Part shown: positions 8,164 to 15,726 of the stretch, one piece after another
How the letters are laid out: each line of letters opens with the position of its first letter
How positions within the stretch are numbered: the stretch's first letter is position 1
Source of the DNA: CAADGL01 sp964643885
GTDB lineage: Bacteria; Planctomycetota; Phycisphaerae; UBA1845; Fen-1342
DNA: 44,953 bases
Direction of reading: 5' to 3'
Assembly: GCA_964643885.1 (NCBI GenBank)
Contig: CAZXUI010000031.1
Span: forward strand, 1-44,953
Notes under the pieces: generated by a model
Databases searched by the model: none
What the model saw: only the letters and a program-made list of their open reading frames with translations
What the model was told of the DNA's origin: nothing
Program-made: the position numbers and the translations under genes

Positions 8164-10529
8164 GATGGTCCATCTATGCGCGCGACGGGCGTTGCCTGAC
8201 GGTGGGCGGACGCAGTGGGCCGGAAGAAGGCGGGTTTCCGATCGGGCTGTCGGCGGGGCAGTCCGCGGAGCTGCGTCGTGTGCTGGAGCGGGCGTGCGAC
8301 GCGGGTCAGGGTCATTCGCTGACGCTGGCGTCGGGGGGGAAGGCGCGGCGTCTGACGGTGGAGCCGATCGTGTCGGGCCCGCTGGCGGGGCAGGCGGCGC
8401 TGGTTGTGCTCGCGGAAGAGGGCGAAGAGAGGGGTTCAGAGAAACCAGCGGGGGGCGGCGGCACTCATCCGTCGCGGGTCGCTGGGTCGACTGGGAGGGC
8501 CGGGGTGCCAGAAGGGAATCTCGCACCAGCGGGTGACTTGGCGGGTGCATCCGCGGGCGGGCGCCCCGCGGCATCGGAGAACGAGCAGCGGCTGGCGCTG
8601 CGGAATCGGGCCATTCTGCGCAGCAGCATGGACGGCTTTTTCGTAGTCGACCACGACTGCCGCTTCCTGGAGGTGAACGAGGCGTTCTGCCGGATGACGG
8701 GCTACAGCGAGTCGGAGCTGCTTTCGATGCGGATCTCCGACCTGGAGGTGGCGGAATCGCGGGTGGAGGCGGGGGCGGTGTATGGGCGGACGGGGCTGCA
8801 TCACTTTCCGACGGCGCACCGGCACAAGGACGGGCACGTCGTGCACCTGGAGATCAGCATCAACGTGGTGCATGACGGCGGGGCAAAGGTGCTGGTCGGG
8901 TTCGCGCGGGACGTCAGCGAGCGTAAGCGTACTGAGGAGGCGCTGGCACTGCTGACGTGGCAGCATAAGCTGATCCTGTGCTGCGCGGCGGAGGGAATCG
9001 CGGGGCTGGACAGCAACGGGGACGTGACCTTCATCAACCCGGCGGGAGCGGCGATGCTGGGGGCGTGGCCCGGGGGGCTGATCGGGCGGCCGGCGCACGA
9101 GGTGTTCCTGCACGAGGAGAGCCGGGCGGGACGGTGCGCGCGGACGGACTGCGGACTGTGCGACGTGCTCTCGCGGGGGACATCGGCCGTCCGCGTGGAG
9201 AGGGACTTCGTGCGGGCGGACGGGACGCGGTTCGCGGCGGAGTTCTCACTGTCGTCGATGTGGGACGGGACGCGGCCGATCGGGGCGGTGATCGTCTTCA
9301 AAGACATGAGCCAGCGGCGGCGGGCCGAGGAAGAGCGGCGGCAAATGGAAGCGCACAGCCAGCAGGCCCAGAAACTGGAGAGCCTGGGGCTGCTGGCGGG
9401 CGGCATCGCACACGACCTGAACAACATGCTGGTGGGAATTCTGGGCAACGCCTGCCTGGCCCAGGCACAGATCGGCGACGACGAAGCGGTGCGCGACCGG
9501 CTGTCACGCGTGGTCGGGGCGTGCGAACGGGCGGCCAAGGTGATCCGCCAGATTCTGACCTACTCAGGGCGGGTGACGTGCGACGCCGAGCCGTGCGAGC
9601 TGAACGCACTGGTCGAGGAGATGGCCGAGTTCATGCGGGCGGCCGTGCCGAAGCACATCCAGCTTCAGATCGAGCTGGAGCGCGAGCCGGCGACGATCGA
9701 GGCGGACAGCGGGCAGTTTCAGCAGATGCTGATGAACCTGCTGGTGAACGCGGTGGAGGCGATCGGCAGCAAGGACGGCTGCGTGACGGTGGCGACGCAC
9801 ACGTTGGTGATGGACGGGTCGGCGCCGCGGCGGCTGTTTGCCGGGCAAACGGTGCCGCCGGGCCGGTATGCGTGCGTGAGCGTGTCGGACGACGGTTGCG
9901 GAATGTCGCGCGAGACGCTGGCGCGCGTGTTCGAGCCGTTCTTCTCGAACAAGGGTGCGGGCCGCGGGCTGGGGCTGTCGGCGATGCTGGGCGTGGTGCG
10001 GGCGCACCGCGGATTCGTGCACGTCGAGAGCGAGCCGGGCAAGGGGACGCGCTTCACGCTGGCGTTTCCGATCTCGACGCGGGTCGCGGGCGGATCGGAG
10101 CGGCCGATGCCGCACGTGCAGCGGATGGACGGGCGGACGGCGCTGGTCGTGGATGACGAGGCGGAGGTGCGCGAGGTCGTCGAGGCGATTCTCCAGATGC
10201 GCGGGTTCCGCGTGCTGCTGGCGCGTGACGGGCGTGAGGGCGCAGAGCTCTTCCGGCGGCGCGGGGGGGAGATCGACGTCGTGATTCTGGATATGACCAT
10301 GCCCGGCAAGAGCGGCATGGAGGTTTATCGCGAGATCATGGCGGTGCGGCCGGACGCGCGGGTGGTGATCGCCAGCGGGCACAGCGAGGAGAGCCTGCCG
10401 GAGGATATGCATCTGTCGAGCCGGGTGACCTTCCTGCGCAAGCCGTTCTCGTCGGATGCGCTGGTGGAGAAGATCGCGTCGGTGTTGCGGTCGGGCGGGC
10501 CGGCGCGGGCGAAGGCGGGGGTGCGCTGA
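8160..10529 (+). CDS. PAS-containing hybrid sensor histidine kinase
   Basis: A 789-residue sensor kinase. After a low-complexity Gly/Ala-rich linker come two PAS domains (about 150-265 and 270-390). The dimerisation motif LLAGGIAHDLNN has phospho-acceptor His418. The HATPase domain shows the N box (MNLLVNAVEAI), G1 (SDDGCGMS), F box (FEPFFSNK) and G2 (GRGLGLS). A C-terminal receiver domain has the acidic pair VVDDE, phospho-acceptor Asp711 in VILDMTMPG and the conserved Lys in LRKPF. There are no membrane segments, so it is a cytoplasmic sensor. Its ATG overlaps the stop of the Ser/Thr kinase, pointing to coordinated synthesis. No output regulator is adjacent, so the next phosphorelay partner must lie elsewhere. 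Confidence 0.93.
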   Translation: MRWSIYARDGRCLTVGGRSGPEEGGFPIGLSAGQSAELRRVLERACDAGQGHSLTLASGGKARRLTVEPIVSGPLAGQAALVVLAEEGEERGSEKPAGGGGTHPSRVAGSTGRAGVPEGNLAPAGDLAGASAGGRPAASENEQRLALRNRAILRSSMDGFFVVDHDCRFLEVNEAFCRMTGYSESELLSMRISDLEVAESRVEAGAVYGRTGLHHFPTAHRHKDGHVVHLEISINVVHDGGAKVLVGFARDVSERKRTEEALALLTWQHKLILCCAAEGIAGLDSNGDVTFINPAGAAMLGAWPGGLIGRPAHEVFLHEESRAGRCARTDCGLCDVLSRGTSAVRVERDFVRADGTRFAAEFSLSSMWDGTRPIGAVIVFKDMSQRRRAEEERRQMEAHSQQAQKLESLGLLAGGIAHDLNNMLVGILGNACLAQAQIGDDEAVRDRLSRVVGACERAAKVIRQILTYSGRVTCDAEPCELNALVEEMAEFMRAAVPKHIQLQIELEREPATIEADSGQFQQMLMNLLVNAVEAIGSKDGCVTVATHTLVMDGSAPRRLFAGQTVPPGRYACVSVSDDGCGMSRETLARVFEPFFSNKGAGRGLGLSAMLGVVRAHRGFVHVESEPGKGTRFTLAFPISTRVAGGSERPMPHVQRMDGRTALVVDDEAEVREVVEAILQMRGFRVLLARDGREGAELFRRRGGEIDVVILDMTMPGKSGMEVYREIMAVRPDARVVIASGHSEESLPEDMHLSSRVTFLRKPFSSDALVEKIASVLRSGGPARAKAGVR

Positions 10530-10580
10530 GGCGGCGCGGTGAGCGGCGTGGGCGTTTTGCGGCGCGAGCGCTCGACAGGC

Positions 10581-10720
10581 TCCGGGCCGCGAGCGTGAGC
10601 GACACGCGTTTTCACTGGGCTCCGGGCCGCGAGCGTGAGCGACACGCGTTTTCACTGGGCTCCGGGCCGCGAGCGTGAGCGGCACGCGTCCTCACTTTGC
10701 TTCGAGCCGCGAGCGTGAGG
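10581..10720. repeat. 40-bp tandem repeat, 3.5 copies
   Basis: Units beginning tccgggccgcgagcgtgagc start at 10581, 10621 and 10661, with a diverged partial copy beginning ttcgagccgc at 10701. The first two units are identical over their full 40 bases, and the third differs at a few positions. Copies abut with no spacers, so this is not a CRISPR array. It sits between convergent genes. Confidence 0.9.
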
Positions 10721-10722
10721 GA

Positions 10723-10749
10723 GCGGGCGAGCGCAGCAGCGCTGCCCGC
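10723..10749. terminator. Hairpin between convergent genes
   Basis: GCGGGC (10723-10728) pairs with GCCCGC (10744-10749), and inner AGCGC pairs with GCGCT around an AGCA loop, with a single bulged G. This gives 11 base pairs. There is no T-tract on either side, but the position between the ends of the histidine kinase and arginase genes suits a two-way terminator. Confidence 0.5.
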
Positions 10750-10919
10750 GAAGCGCCGAAGCACATTCACCTCGTTTCGGCGGCGGATAGGGTGATCAGA
10801 TGAGTTGGATGCGAGCTGGCGCTGGCGCGGGCGCGCGTGCGAAAATGGCCCGCTGCTTACGGTCGCGGCTCTGATCACGCGGGCGGGGCGTCCGCGCTCT
10901 GCGAAACTCGCGAACTCGA

Positions 10920-11858
10920 CTAGTGGCCGAGCAGCGCGGAGATCAGCTCCAGCGTCAGCTCGGCCGTGCGGCCGTCGGGGTCGAGCATCGGGTTGTATTC
11001 GACGAACTCAGCCGAGCCGATTGCGCCGCTGCGGCCGAGTGCGGCCAGCAGCGAGCGGGCCTCGCCGGCGCTCAATCCGCCGGGGACGGGGGTTCCGGTT
11101 CCGGGCACGAACTGCGGATCGAGCACGTCGATATCGAAGCTCAGGTGAATGTGATCGCAGCGGGTTCGCAGCGTTTCGCACGCCCGCATGGCCGTCTCGA
11201 CGATGCCGGCCTCGCGCCACTGCTGCGTGGTCCGCAGGTGGACGCGGCTTTCGGCCAGGTTCTGCTGCTCGCCAGGGTCGATGTCGCGCGGGCCGAGCAG
11301 AAAGACGTCTTCCTGTTCGACCATGGGGTCGTAGTCGGAGATGAGCCGCAGGTCGCGGTGGCCCAGGCCGCAGACGACGGCCAGGCTCATGCCGTGGATG
11401 TTGCCGGAGGGGCTGGTGGCGGGGGTGTTGAAGTCGGCGTGGGCGTCGATCCAGAGCAGGCCGAGCCGCTGGCAGGCATCCGAGAGGCCGGCGAGCGTGC
11501 CGATGGCCAGGCTGTGGTCGCCGCCGACGACGAGGAGGAAGGCGGCGGGCGCCTTGCGGCGCGTGCCGAGGACGCAGGCGTGCGTGTGGCGGTTGACCTG
11601 GAGCACGTTGTGCAGGTGATTGACGCTCTGGCCGGGGGCGATGGCGAAGCGGGTCTCGTATTCTCCGGGGATGTCGCCGAGGTCTTCGACGGCGTGGCCG
11701 GCGGCGGTGAGGCGGAGAATGAGGCCGCGCTCGCGGAGGGTGAAGGGTCCCTCCTGGGCGCCGGGCGTGGGGGCGCCGCGACCGGCCTGAATACCGAGCA
11801 GTTTAACGGCGCGGCCCATTGCGGATTCCGGGTCGGGTTGCTGCTTTGAAAGCCCCAT
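10920..11858 (-). CDS. rocF: Arginase
   Basis: Hydrolyses arginine to ornithine and urea using two manganese ions. The 312-residue protein has all the ureohydrolase metal motifs: GGDHSLAIG (His115), DAHADFN (Asp138, His140, Asp142) and SFDIDVLDP (Asp242, Asp244). The segment PGTGTPVPGGLS after the last motif is typical of arginases rather than agmatinases. The gene is alone on the minus strand. The ATG at 11819 (MGRAVKLLGI) fits the usual arginase N-terminus about as well as the ATG at 11858; neither has a clear ribosome-binding site. Confidence 0.93.
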   Translation of the reverse strand: MGLSKQQPDPESAMGRAVKLLGIQAGRGAPTPGAQEGPFTLRERGLILRLTAAGHAVEDLGDIPGEYETRFAIAPGQSVNHLHNVLQVNRHTHACVLGTRRKAPAAFLLVVGGDHSLAIGTLAGLSDACQRLGLLWIDAHADFNTPATSPSGNIHGMSLAVVCGLGHRDLRLISDYDPMVEQEDVFLLGPRDIDPGEQQNLAESRVHLRTTQQWREAGIVETAMRACETLRTRCDHIHLSFDIDVLDPQFVPGTGTPVPGGLSAGEARSLLAALGRSGAIGSAEFVEYNPMLDPDGRTAELTLELISALLGH

Positions 11859-11934
11859 CCAGCGGGGCTACAATTCTATCGACCGGAATGCGGTCGTTCC
11901 ACGATTGCGAATCCACAGACGGACAGGAAGCCCG

Positions 11935-13086
11935 ATGCAATTCGATCTGCCGGAAGAGCTCGTGCAGTTGCGCGACATGGTCCGCAGGTTTGCGGCGGAG
12001 GAGATCCGCCCGCACGCGCGCGAGTGGGATCGGGAGCAGCTCATTCCCGACGAGCTGATCGCCCAGATGAGCGAGCTGGGGCTGCTGGGCACGCTGGTGC
12101 CGGCGGAGCTGGGCGGGGCGGGGCTGAGCTGCCTGGGCAACTGCGTGGTGATGGAGGAGATCGCGCGGCAGGACGGCGGCGTGGCGCTGATGCTGGCGGC
12201 GCACAACGGGCTGTGCATCTCGCACCTGCTGCTGGCGGCGAGCGACGCTCAGAAGCAGCACTATCTGCCGAAGCTGGCGTCGGGCAAGTGGCTGGGCGCG
12301 TGGGGGCTGACGGAGCCGGGCTGCGGTTCGGACGCGGCGGCGCTGGCGACGCGGGCGGTGCCGGACGGCGACGGCTGGCGGCTGACGGGGCACAAGATCT
12401 TCATCACGAACGGGTGGCGGGCGCACGTGTTCGTGGTGATGGCGCGGACGGACGCCGACAAGGGGGCCAAGGGGATCTCGGCCTTCATCGTCGAGCGCGG
12501 CGCGGAGGGCTTCTCGATCGGCCGGAAGGAAGACAAGCTGGGCATGCGTTCGAGCGACACGGTGACGCTGGATTTCGAGGAGGTGTTCGTTCCGGGCGAG
12601 GCGATGGTCGGGCCGCGCGGGGGCGGATACGTGGATGCGCTGCGCGTGCTGGAGCGTGGCCGGGTGGGGATCGGGGCGCTGTCGGTCGGGCTGGCCCGCG
12701 GAGCGCTGGAGGAGTCGCTGGCGTACGCGAAGGAGCGGCAGGCGTTCGGCAAGCCGATCGGCGAGCACCAGGCGATCTCGTTCATGCTGGCGGACATCGC
12801 GACGGAGATCGAGGCGGCGCGGCTGCTGGTGCATGACGCGGCCCAGTCGCTGGACCGGGGCGAGACGCAGCCGGTGAAGGCTTCGGTGGCCAAGCTTTTC
12901 GCCAGCGAGATCGCGACGCGGGCGTGTCTGAACGCGATCCAGATTCACGGCGGCTACGGCTACACGAAGGACGTGCCGGTCGAGCGCTACATGCGCGACG
13001 CGAAGCTGTGCGAGATCGGCGAGGGGAGCAGCCAGATTCAGCGGATTCTGATCGCGCGGCACGTGCTGAACACGCTGGCGGCGTAG
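11935..13086 (+). CDS. Acyl-CoA dehydrogenase
   Basis: A 383-residue flavoprotein of the short-chain/butyryl-CoA dehydrogenase type. It has the N-terminal helical domain, the FAD-binding segment GAWGLTEPGCGSDAAA, the middle beta-domain, and the C-terminal signatures QAFGKPIGEHQ, QIHGGYGYTKDVPVERYMRD and IGEGSSQIQR, whose Glu is in the position of the catalytic base. The ATG at 11935 has an AGGAAG site 6 bases upstream, better than the upstream in-frame ATG at 11905. With the second dehydrogenase just downstream it should introduce the 2,3 double bond in acyl-CoA and pass electrons to an electron-transfer flavoprotein not encoded here. Substrate length cannot be told. Confidence 0.93.
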   Translation: MQFDLPEELVQLRDMVRRFAAEEIRPHAREWDREQLIPDELIAQMSELGLLGTLVPAELGGAGLSCLGNCVVMEEIARQDGGVALMLAAHNGLCISHLLLAASDAQKQHYLPKLASGKWLGAWGLTEPGCGSDAAALATRAVPDGDGWRLTGHKIFITNGWRAHVFVVMARTDADKGAKGISAFIVERGAEGFSIGRKEDKLGMRSSDTVTLDFEEVFVPGEAMVGPRGGGYVDALRVLERGRVGIGALSVGLARGALEESLAYAKERQAFGKPIGEHQAISFMLADIATEIEAARLLVHDAAQSLDRGETQPVKASVAKLFASEIATRACLNAIQIHGGYGYTKDVPVERYMRDAKLCEIGEGSSQIQRILIARHVLNTLAA

Positions 13087-13153
13087 CGCAGCGGCGGGAC
13101 GGCCCGGGGCGGCGCGACCGCGGCCGGGAGGCGCGCAGCGACAGGAGCGCAGC

Positions 13154-14314
13154 TTGGACTTTCGATTCGACGAAGATCAGCTTCAGTTGCAGCAGGCGCT
13201 GCGGACATTCTGCGACAGGCAGGTGGCTCCCGGGGCCGAGGCGCGCGAGGCGGCCGGGCGGTTCGAGGAGGGGCTGGCGCAGCAGCTCGGCGAGATGGGG
13301 CTGTTCGGGCTGTATGTGCCGGCGGAGCTGGGCGGGGCGGGGCTGGATGTCGTCTCGTACGTGATGGCGGTCGAGGAGCTGTCGCGGGCGTGTGCGGCGA
13401 CGGGGATTCTGATCTCGGCGCATCATTCGCTCTGTGTCGACCCGATTCTGAAGTACGGCACGGACGAGCAGAAGCGGAAGTATCTGCCGAAGCTCGCCAG
13501 CGGGGAGTGGATCGGCTGTTTCTCACTGACCGAGCCGGGCAGCGGCAGCGACGCGGGGGCGGCGCGCTGCGCGGCCGTCGAAAAGAGCGACGGCTGGCAC
13601 ATCACGGGGACCAAGTGCTTCGTCACCAACGGCGTCGAGGCGCAGGTGATCATCCTGTTCGCGGTGACGGATGCGGATGACGCCAAGCGGCGGCTGAGCG
13701 CGTTTATCGTCGAGAAGGATTCGCCGGGGCTGCGGATCGGCAAGGTCGAGAAGAAAATGGGGCTCAAGGCCAGCAGCACGGCCGAGCTGGTCTTCGAGGA
13801 CTGCGTGGTGCCGAAGGCGGCGCTGCTGGGAGAGCGCGGGCGGGGGCTGCGGATCGCGCTGAGCACGCTGGACGGCGGGCGGCTGGGCGTGGCGGCGCAG
13901 GCGGTGGGGATTTCGCAGGCGGCGCTGGAGGCGGCGGCCAGGTATTCGACCACGCGGCAGCAATTCAACCGGCCGATCGCGGATTTTCAGGCGATCCAGT
14001 GGAAGCTGGCGGACATGGCGACGGGGATCGCAGCGGCGCGGCTGCTGATGTTGCGCGGGGCGTGGCTCAAGCAGGCCGGCCGGCCGTACGAGCCGGAGGC
14101 GGCGATGGCCAAACTGTTCGCCAGCGAGCTTTCCAGCCGGGTGACGAACATGGCGGTGCAGGTTTTCGGGGGGTACGGGTATATCTGCGACTATCCGGTG
14201 GAGCGGTACCTGCGGGATGCGAAGATCACGGAGCTGTACGAGGGGACGAGCGAGATTCAGCGGCTGGTGATCGCGCGGAAGCTGCTGAACGAGCCGGAGT
14301 GGGTGGTGCGGTGA
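13154..14314 (+). CDS. Acyl-CoA dehydrogenase (second copy)
   Basis: A 386-residue paralogue of the preceding gene, 67 bases downstream on the same strand. It starts at TTG (13154) with AGGAG 6 bases upstream; no ATG fits the conserved N-terminus MDFRFDEDQLQLQ. It shows SLTEPGSGSDAGAA for FAD binding, QQFNRPIADFQAIQWKLADM, and the C-terminal VFGGYGYICDYPVERYLRD and ELYEGTSEIQRL with the catalytic Glu of the butyryl/short-chain group. The two dehydrogenases are clearly diverged and probably differ in substrate. Confidence 0.92.
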   Translation: MDFRFDEDQLQLQQALRTFCDRQVAPGAEAREAAGRFEEGLAQQLGEMGLFGLYVPAELGGAGLDVVSYVMAVEELSRACAATGILISAHHSLCVDPILKYGTDEQKRKYLPKLASGEWIGCFSLTEPGSGSDAGAARCAAVEKSDGWHITGTKCFVTNGVEAQVIILFAVTDADDAKRRLSAFIVEKDSPGLRIGKVEKKMGLKASSTAELVFEDCVVPKAALLGERGRGLRIALSTLDGGRLGVAAQAVGISQAALEAAARYSTTRQQFNRPIADFQAIQWKLADMATGIAAARLLMLRGAWLKQAGRPYEPEAAMAKLFASELSSRVTNMAVQVFGGYGYICDYPVERYLRDAKITELYEGTSEIQRLVIARKLLNEPEWVVR

Positions 14315-14641
14315 GGGGCCGAGGGGCGCGGGGGGAACCGGTCGCGCACGCGGCCGGTGACTGGATAGCCAGGCGTTACAGACTCGTTACGGGGGGGCAT
14401 GGGCGCACGTCGTCGTTGCGCCAGCGGCGACAGACTCGCGCCGAGATGGCCCCAGCCCGGGAAACCACGCCGATTTTTGCGGCCGCCTGAGATTTTTATA
14501 ATTTCTTTCGCTTCAACAGGTTACGAGCGGTCTCCGGGGGGGGGGCAGCAAAGAATCTGCTTTACTTTTTGCGAAGTTCGTCTGTACATTGCGTACATCA
14601 TTATCGGGTGCCACGGGACGTATCCGCGTCGGGAGGCTGTG
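14315..14641. other. Upstream region of the peptide-modification cassette
   Basis: This 327-base gap carries no gene. The first part is GC-rich like the preceding genes. From about 14490 it becomes AT-rich (tttttataatttctttcg near 14492) and leads into a run of ten G at 14536-14545 and a possible promoter at 14561-14590. The change of composition continues into the next genes. Confidence 0.6.
14561..14590 (+). promoter_or_regulatory. Possible sigma70-type promoter
   Basis: TTTACT at 14561-14566 and TACATT at 14585-14590 match the -35 and -10 consensus at four of six positions each, with an 18-base spacer, in an AT-rich patch 50 bases upstream of the first gene of the cassette. It was found by eye and is only suggestive. 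Confidence 0.35.
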
Positions 14642-15082
14642 ATGGCGGATGTGCCTGCTGTTCTGACGATTCACGAGCGCGACATTACCTCTGATGTCTG
14701 CCGGCGATGTGCGCGTTGCTGCGAAGTCGATATCGCGCTTCCGGGCACGAACAGCCGCTATCGCAGGTTCCTGCGAGCCATCGGCTATCGCCTGTCGCCG
14801 CCGGCGGCCGAGGGGCAGGCGGACTGCTGCGACAAGGTGCATGACGCGACGCTGCACCTGGGGCCTTGTCAGCACCTGAAATCGGAGACGGTCGCCGGGG
14901 AGGTCCTTCATTCGTGCGGCCTGTATGGCGACCCCCGCCGGCCGCAGCTCTGCGACGAGTATAACTGCGTCTCTTGGGCGAAGGCGCAGGATTCGTACAA
15001 GCTGACGAATCCCCACTTAGCAGCAGCTCAACACGCATGGCAGCGAGTGAGGTTCGTTGCTCCCGCTGGAGTGCTGACATGA
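14642..15082 (+). CDS. CxxCxxCC zinc/iron-chelating domain protein (YkgJ-like)
   Basis: A 146-residue cytoplasmic protein starting at ATG 14642, with GGGAGG 5 bases upstream. It has the defining CxxCxxCC motif in VCRRCARCCEVDI (about residues 18-30) and later cysteines in DCCDK, LGPCQHL, HSCGLYGD and QLCDEYNC, matching the YkgJ/UPF0153 layout of eight or so metal-ligand cysteines. Such domains are annotated as zinc- or iron-chelating, but their reaction is unknown. Its stop overlaps the ATG of the Asn-Xaa-Cys repeat gene as ATGA, so the two are translated together. A role in metal or Fe-S supply for the cassette is inference. Confidence 0.82.
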   Translation: MADVPAVLTIHERDITSDVCRRCARCCEVDIALPGTNSRYRRFLRAIGYRLSPPAAEGQADCCDKVHDATLHLGPCQHLKSETVAGEVLHSCGLYGDPRRPQLCDEYNCVSWAKAQDSYKLTNPHLAAAQHAWQRVRFVAPAGVLT

Positions 15083-15693
15083 CTGTCGAGAGAATGGATT
15101 CCGCAGACGAACGAGCCGGTGGTACGCGGACCGCCAACATGCGTGCGATCCCCGAGGACGAGCCTACAAATGTTGGTGGCTTACCGGTGCTCGGAAGACG
15201 CGAATTTTTCGGCCTCTTCGCGTGGAGTGCTGTGTATACTGCTATGGGCTGGATATTGTCGGGAGAGCGAGCCGAGGCAGCTATAAACTGCGTGAGCCTC
15301 GCGTGCACGTCGACGAACCCGAACACGTGTACAGGTCCCGACCCAAATGAGTGCACCGCGGCGACGATCGGCAATACCTGCACGGGCGGGAAGACGGGCG
15401 GTACGGCGAATCACTGTGGACTTCCATCGGGCGCTAATAGTTGCCGAGGAGCAACTGGGACGTGGAATGAATGCACGGGTTCGACGTCCGGGTCTATCAA
15501 TTTCTGCAGCGGCGCAGCGGGCAACGCATGCGTGTCCCAGTCAGGAACGGGAACGAATACATGCTTCTCCTCGACAGGGGGTGTCGCGAATTGTTGCACG
15601 GCGCCGTCAGCAAATCAATGTTTGACAACGTCGGGCAACGCTAATGTATGCTCGCCGGCCTCTGCCAATAGCAATAACTGCACGGCTACGTGA
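15079..15693 (+). CDS. Tat-signal protein with Asn-Xaa-Cys repeats, putative modified-peptide precursor
   Basis: A 204-residue protein with no recognised family. A polar N-terminus is followed by LGRREFFGLF (Arg40-Arg41) and a hydrophobic stretch to about residue 60, then GERAEAA, which together look like a twin-arginine signal peptide. After it come only Gly/Ser/Thr/Ala/Asn-rich linkers and 16 cysteines (71, 76, 84, 92, 101, 113, 122, 132, 143, 151, 162, 172, 173, 181, 191, 201). Thirteen N-X-C motifs recur every 8-12 residues (NTC, NEC, NTC, NHC, NSC, NEC, NFC, NAC, NTC, NCC, NQC, NVC, NNC). It has no charged core and no enzymatic motif. It is ATGA-coupled to the CxxCxxCC gene and followed by radical SAM-type genes, so it is most simply the substrate of that enzyme. 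It could alternatively be a disulfide-rich structural protein. Confidence 0.8.
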   Translation: MTVERMDSADERAGGTRTANMRAIPEDEPTNVGGLPVLGRREFFGLFAWSAVYTAMGWILSGERAEAAINCVSLACTSTNPNTCTGPDPNECTAATIGNTCTGGKTGGTANHCGLPSGANSCRGATGTWNECTGSTSGSINFCSGAAGNACVSQSGTGTNTCFSSTGGVANCCTAPSANQCLTTSGNANVCSPASANSNNCTAT

Positions 15694-15726
15694 TGCTCGA
15701 CGACTAAACGTTCAAGGAGCCGAGAA

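Larger units (their letters stand above)
10530..10919. other. Convergent intergenic region with repeats
   Basis: This 390-base stretch lies between the convergent histidine kinase and arginase genes. It holds the 40-bp tandem array (10581-10720) and a strong hairpin (10723-10749). The remaining bases, 10750-10919, show no gene, tRNA or promoter that I can support. Confidence 0.7.

Noticed and set aside
6646..8574. 642-codon minus-strand open frame opposite the Ser/Thr kinase gene.
   Set aside because: Composition is Arg/Pro/Leu/Gln-rich shadow sequence; the plus strand carries recognisable kinase and TPR motifs.
10581..10720. Possible CRISPR or integron-type repeat array.
   Set aside because: The 40-base units abut without spacers, and there are no cas or integrase genes nearby.
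14315..14641. Possible tRNA or riboswitch in the gap before the peptide cassette.
   Set aside because: I could not fold a cloverleaf or recognise a conserved riboswitch core; only a possible promoter is supported.
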